DNA from: Paraescarpia echinospica
Lineage: Eukaryota; Annelida; Polychaeta; Sabellida; Siboglinidae
Direction: 5' to 3'
DNA length: 64,000 nucleotides
Assembly (NCBI GenBank): GCA_020002185.1
Contig: CM034531.1
Location: forward strand, 70,496,049-70,560,048
The position numbers and the translations under genes are program-made. Positions 61,901 through 64,000 of the stretch are shown piece after piece (within the stretch, counting starts at the first letter, position 1; each line of letters starts with the position of its first letter). The notes below the pieces were generated by a model. That model saw nothing but the letters and a program-made list of their open reading frames with translations. It searched no databases and was not told where the DNA came from.

Positions 61901-63489
61901 GTCTAAAGTACGGCATCCCTGCGTAGATCTGTGGCGTCTCTGAATTAGTTCTTGCTTTTTTCAGTCTCATCGTTTTGGGCACTACGTGAAGCCCAAGTTT
62001 GACTTTGAACGAGATGTACGGAGACTGCAGGAACTGGAGCCAGCATTCTCCCACACACTGAGTGTGTCTGGCATACATGACGAGAAGACAGTGTACAAAC
62101 TGCACAGGTGAGAGGTTACACCCTCCAGAGGGTTCACACTCTTGAGGGTCAAGGTTGCACTCTAGCCGGTAAAAATTTGTTTTGATCGGAAAACGGTTAA
62201 AACTAGGTTAAAACTAAACAAAACTGGTCAGAACCTATTAATATTATTTACAAGCTTACAACTACACCAACAACCACAACATTTCTAGAATTAATGTGTG
62301 ACATTTAGATATAGTTTACCTAGTGAAAATTTGTGTGTGAATACCCATGATGATGGAAATGAATCATATTATACTTTTTATGCTTTGCATTGATTACCAC
62401 TCTAACGATTTTGCACTGTTTATTAAAATTTACAGTCTACATTTTGCAAGAGCTTGATTTGAATTATACAAAGAGCATTGGCTCAATATCATACACGTGT
62501 CTTGTTTTTATTATTCAAGTTGAGTATGTCTTTTGACATTTGTATTGTATTTATAGTTAATTAACAATTAATTACAGAAATAAAACATATTATCTACCAA
62601 ATTAGGTTTTGACCAGTTTTGACAACTTTTTTAGGGGAAATTGCCCCTGTTTTAATCTGGTTAAAACCGGATGGTTAAACCAGGCAGTTAAAATCGTTCA
62701 ACCCCGTTGAGAGTACACACTATCTAAGTTCAGACTATAGGGTTCACCCTCTAGAGGGTACACCCTTGTCTCTCCCACAGCATCTGTTTACATCAACCCG
62801 TGCAGAATTCCACACACGCAACTTGTATTTTAAGTGCCCCCCAGTTAAGTTTATTTAATCCTCTCTAATTTTGCAAACAAAATTAACCAACAAATTGATG
62901 CAATTTTATACTTGGTTTTAATGAAATCTTGCGAAAGATACTTATTAAAATGTGATCAAGTTCTGTGAAACTTTGGTGGAAAAATGGCGAATATGTCTCT
63001 TCCCTCACCCTAACAAGTCTTACTCAAATTTTCACAGTTTATCCATTCTAATAATCAAAATCTATTCTTCAAATGATTTTAAATTAAACAGTGCATCCTT
63101 AATCAACCGACTGCATAAATCTATTGACACGCTACAGATTTAAACGTCAACAAACCTGATTTTCAAATGGCTTAAACAATTGTGGAGGACATTTTTAAAT
63201 AACATAAATATGCTATATATTTAAAATCATGACCACGACATAAAAGAACATGGATGTGTCCCACATGATAGATAAAAATATGCTGTTACAGAGTAGATAT
63301 GATCATAGACCTCTACTTGCACATGTAGCTCCGACTAATGATGATTGGTTGATTGTGTTGGTGCTGCCCTCTGCAGGTATTTCTGTGAACTAGAGCTGCG
63401 TGAGACGAAGTGCGCGCTGGAGGAGAAGAAGTCGTACATCGTGAAGCTTTTCCCTCGGGTTCCCACTGAGAAGTTGACATTCCCCATCG
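49200..63489 (+). CDS. CHPF: Chondroitin polymerizing factor-like (CHPF/CHPF2 family), amino-terminal half; continues past the window
   Basis: The family are Golgi type II membrane proteins acting with chondroitin synthases in chondroitin sulfate chain elongation. Exons 49200-49979, 52188-52316, 61965-62107 and 63377-63489 join in phase to about 385 of the roughly 770 residues usual for the family. Short basic cytosolic tail, membrane anchor about 12-30, Ser/Pro/Lys stem, then from about 123 (TELQVREKLFVGVLS) a GT31-like domain with LALNRTLAH, YDWFYFMPDSTYV and a Cys-containing LLS block. The order and spacing match CHPF better than CHSY (TEL-x-x-RE-[KR]L-x-V-x-VL; NRT-x-AH). The usual DD(T/D) motif is PDST and HGGFG is NFESG, so catalytic activity of this domain is doubtful. 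The carboxyl-terminal GalNAc-transferase-like domain lies beyond the window. CHPF and CHPF2 cannot be told apart here. Confidence 0.88.
50090..50290 (-). repeat. Degenerate tandem repeat, inverted partner of 57715-57885
   Basis: About 20-bp units resembling GAAACAGAATTTGCCTTTTT and AAATGGAAAATACGTCAT. The complement of 50205-50245 resembles 57765-57815. Confidence 0.65.
51307..51834 (+). mobile_element. Helitron-like non-autonomous element (copy 2)
   Basis: Starts TCTATATAACAGTTCG preceded by A and ends TTCAGCTAG followed by T: the A|TC...CTAG|T arrangement of Helitron insertions. A short TTCGGGCTGTTCGGG stem precedes the CTAG. Interior blocks are shared with copy 1 (47382-47771). No coding capacity. 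Confidence 0.7.
52188..52316 (+). CDS. CHPF: CHPF-like exon 2
   Basis: 43 codons, phase 0 at both ends: NVMKDVISDQKW, then LCVLHATSKECTNMLG. Corresponds to the W-x-GRC-[LI]-x-[DE]-x-[LV]G-[VI]-x-C region after the LLS block in the family. Acceptor CTGTTTGCAG, donor GGG|GTGAGT. Confidence 0.85.
53288..53611 (-). pseudogene. LINE reverse transcriptase palm fragment
   Basis: GVRPGGILFPYLFSVYVDGL followed by NMYADDLVVF (catalytic Asp pair) and a CDQYGLSHDIRYNAKK thumb start. The Gln usually found in the RQG motif is Pro-Gly-Gly here. Confidence 0.82.
53985..54905. mobile_element. hAT element, 921 bp, with perfect 8-bp target duplications
   Basis: The terminal inverted repeats begin CAGAGCTG at both ends. 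Flanks 53977-53984 and 54906-54913 are both GCAGTACG. Both subterminal regions carry many AAGTA/TACTT words, typical hAT subterminal repeats. A minus-strand transposase remnant is at 54608-54252. Inserted into the LINE above. Confidence 0.94.
54252..54608 (-). pseudogene. hAT transposase carboxyl-terminal (hATC dimerisation) fragment
   Basis: 118-codon minus-strand frame with TASATCERLFSAA followed by R-x-x-L and ENQLMLKLN, the hAT dimerisation block. The RNase H-like catalytic core and BED finger are absent, so the element cannot move itself. Confidence 0.88.
55322..55825 (-). pseudogene. LINE endonuclease carboxyl half
   Basis: 167-codon frame with AWGSTSWLDHCIATHDG and AATDHIPVITDV, the S-x-[IL]D-x-x[IV] and SDH-x-P[VI] blocks of AP-like endonucleases. 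The amino half with the catalytic Glu is missing or in another frame upstream. Confidence 0.75.
56189..56335 (+). repeat. Direct repeat unit 1 (partner at 57223-57350)
   Basis: Begins AATAAGCTGATCAACACAGT, with GGTCATATCT and a TTTTGAAAT/AATTGT block followed by CAGTCACATAAC. The same order of blocks recurs about 1.03 kb downstream. Confidence 0.7.
56524..56901. mobile_element. MITE-like element with 17-bp inverted ends
   Basis: TACCGTATTCATTCTAT at 56524-56540 and its exact complement at 56885-56901. 378 bp, non-coding. Flanking target duplication not resolved because the left flank is an AT tract. Confidence 0.75.
57223..57350 (+). repeat. Direct repeat unit 2
   Basis: AATAAGCTGATCAACACAGTG followed by GTAGGTCATATCTCTTAA and CCAGTCATATAACCAACAG, parallel to 56189-56335. 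Confidence 0.7.
57715..57885 (+). repeat. Degenerate tandem repeat, inverted partner of 50090-50290
   Basis: Units such as GTTTCAGAAAAAGGCAAATT and GTCAAATGATGCATTTTCC repeat two to three times each. Confidence 0.65.
58450..59450 (-). mobile_element. 5'-truncated LINE 3' end, minus strand (same family as 27.3-31.9 kb)
   Basis: The minus-strand frame 59444-59031 (137 codons) has LQKLKLYYKYVH, FAKRCIRFDIPLL and the Cys-rich end NCYICGHSE. It is followed by GCAGTCTCCCTGACCC and, near 58474, GGTCAAATAAACACTTCC on the minus strand, the shared family 3' end. Confidence 0.82.
59031..59444 (-). pseudogene. LINE RT carboxyl-terminal fragment
   Basis: Ends CSLPNCYICGHSE, parallel to TRQNCYICMQN in the 42.9 kb copy and RIHNCFICNS in the 27.3 kb copy. 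Open over its whole remaining length. Confidence 0.8.
60173..61230. mobile_element. hAT-like non-autonomous element, 1,058 bp
   Basis: Left end CAGGGTTGGCACATTT; right end, read in reverse, CAGGGTGGGCACATTT. Both subterminal regions are full of AAATACCG/GGTATTT words. Flanks GTGGAGAC and GTGGAGTG, one base outside each end, resemble a decayed 8-bp duplication. No transposase frame. Confidence 0.82.
61231..61964 (+). other. Right end of CHPF-like intron 2
   Basis: No gene recognised; ends at the TTGCTTTTTTCAG acceptor. Confidence 0.5.
61965..62107 (+). CDS. CHPF: CHPF-like exon 3
   Basis: 143 nt: SHRFGHYVKPKFDFERD, then FSHTLSVSGIHDEKTVYKLH. Matches the family region F-x-x-[HA]-x-[LV]-x-[PS][VI]-x-[DE]-x-x-x[MV]Y-[RK]LH. 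Donor CAG|GTGAGA. The split codon gives Arg with the next exon. Confidence 0.88.
62150..62706. mobile_element. hAT-like MITE, 557 bp, near-perfect 8-bp target duplication
   Basis: Ends CAAGGTTG and, in reverse, CGGGGTTG; internal AAAACTGGTCAGAACCTA pairs with TAGGTTTTGACCAGTTTT. Flanks TTGAGGGT (62142-62149) and TTGAGAGT (62707-62714) match at 7 of 8 positions. Starts 42 bp after the exon 3 donor. Confidence 0.85.
62715..63376 (+). other. CHPF-like intron 3, right part
   Basis: AT-rich, no repeat or gene recognised. Confidence 0.5.
63377..63489 (+). CDS. CHPF: CHPF-like exon 4
   Basis: 113 nt: RYFCELELRETKCALEEKKS, then PTEKLTFPIG. The [RK]-[FY]-F-x-ELEL-[ER] helix follows YRLH in CHPF proteins. 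Acceptor CCCTCTGCAG, donor TCG|GTAAGT. The next exon is outside the window. Confidence 0.88.
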
Positions 63490-64000
63490 GTAAGTAAATC
63501 ACGCAAACACAAATGTCAGTGTTACATTAAAATATTTAATAGATGTCATCACCTGAATTTGTTTAGACTATGTTCCTCATTTGTTGTGGAAGTAAAAACA
63601 GTGTTTACAAATATATTTTGAATGTTTAGTGAAGAGACCATAATGTGAGGCATGTGGTTAATACTTGTGGATTCACAAGTCATTAGCAAAACTTACAGTT
63701 GAAAACAATGATGCGCATGCCTTGTATATAATGATCTCTTAAATCAGAACTAGGTACGGTGGTATTTTGTTTTCAGATATTTTTACTTCCACAAGCTTGA
63801 GGAACATATTTTAAATGTTGTGTTGATAAATGCAAACTTTGATTTTGTTTTTATTTATTAGTTTTACTTCAAACAGATCCAAGGACCCAATAACATGGCT
63901 GATGGCTTATTTCAGAGTGACCTCTAGAGTTAATGAATCCACAACAAATTGTTTCCATTTCCCTGTGTGAGATCTTTATCTTCCACTGACATGGACACCT
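63490..64000 (+). other. CHPF-like intron 4, partial
   Basis: AT-rich, nothing recognised up to the window edge. Confidence 0.6.

Larger units (their letters stand above)
52317..61964 (+). other. CHPF-like intron 2, rich in transposons
   Basis: 9.6 kb holding a LINE split by a hAT, an inverted-repeat element, direct repeats, a degenerate tandem repeat, a LINE 3' end and a CAGGGTTGG-ended hAT-like element. No additional exon recognised; 59450-60170 has nothing I can name. Confidence 0.7.

Overview
The window is eukaryotic, almost certainly metazoan. It has short coding exons with canonical GT/AG borders separated by kilobase introns, abundant dinucleotide microsatellites, a 1,000-base assembly gap of Ns (2534-3533), and a dense load of non-LTR retrotransposons, hAT elements, Helitrons and foldback repeats. 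The repeat spectrum (RTE, CR1/L2-like LINEs with an esterase domain, many hAT and Helitron-like elements) suits a marine lophotrochozoan such as a mollusc; that is inference. Nothing looks bacterial or viral.

Two host genes are supported, both on the + strand. (1) A SEC14-like gene (CRAL-TRIO plus GOLD, SEC14L2 type) has twelve secure coding exons from 19548 to the stop at 44774-44776. All splice phases agree and they give about 413 residues from the exon-2 methionine. The first exon is uncertain: 4455-4469, downstream of a TATA-like box, and 18886-18936 are both in phase. (2) A chondroitin polymerizing factor-like gene (CHPF/CHPF2 family) starts at 49200 and runs off the right edge. Four coding exons (49200-49979, 52188-52316, 61965-62107, 63377-63489) give the amino-terminal half. 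The two genes appear functionally unrelated: one is a cytosolic lipid-transfer-type protein, the other a Golgi type II membrane protein.

Region by region: 1-4300 is repeats, the gap and unassigned DNA. 4300-4470 is a candidate promoter and first exon. 7.4-12.2 kb holds an interspersed repeat, a decayed minus-strand RTE element and a second RTE 3' end. 13.8-14.2 kb is microsatellite. 15.7-17.3 kb is an internally deleted CR1/L2-like LINE with an SGNH esterase domain. 18.9-44.8 kb is the SEC14-like gene; its introns carry a nearly full-length LINE (27.3-31.9 kb), a CT-rich minisatellite (33.3-33.8 kb), a minus-strand CR1-like RT (38.8-40.4 kb), a foldback element (42.1-42.6 kb) and a truncated LINE (42.9-43.9 kb). 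44.8-49.2 kb is intergenic with LINE remnants and a Helitron-like element. 49.2-64 kb is the CHPF-like gene; its introns carry a Helitron-like element, a minus-strand LINE split by a 921-bp hAT element with perfect 8-bp target duplications, an inverted-repeat element, a LINE 3' end, and two further hAT-like elements.

The most unusual observations are: a chain of four open frames in the 27.3 kb LINE joined by overlapping stop/start codons; the hAT-in-LINE nest, where removing the insert restores the LINE frame; a hairpin at the deletion junction of the RTE element; and loss of the usual acidic and glycine-rich motifs in the CHPF-like protein.
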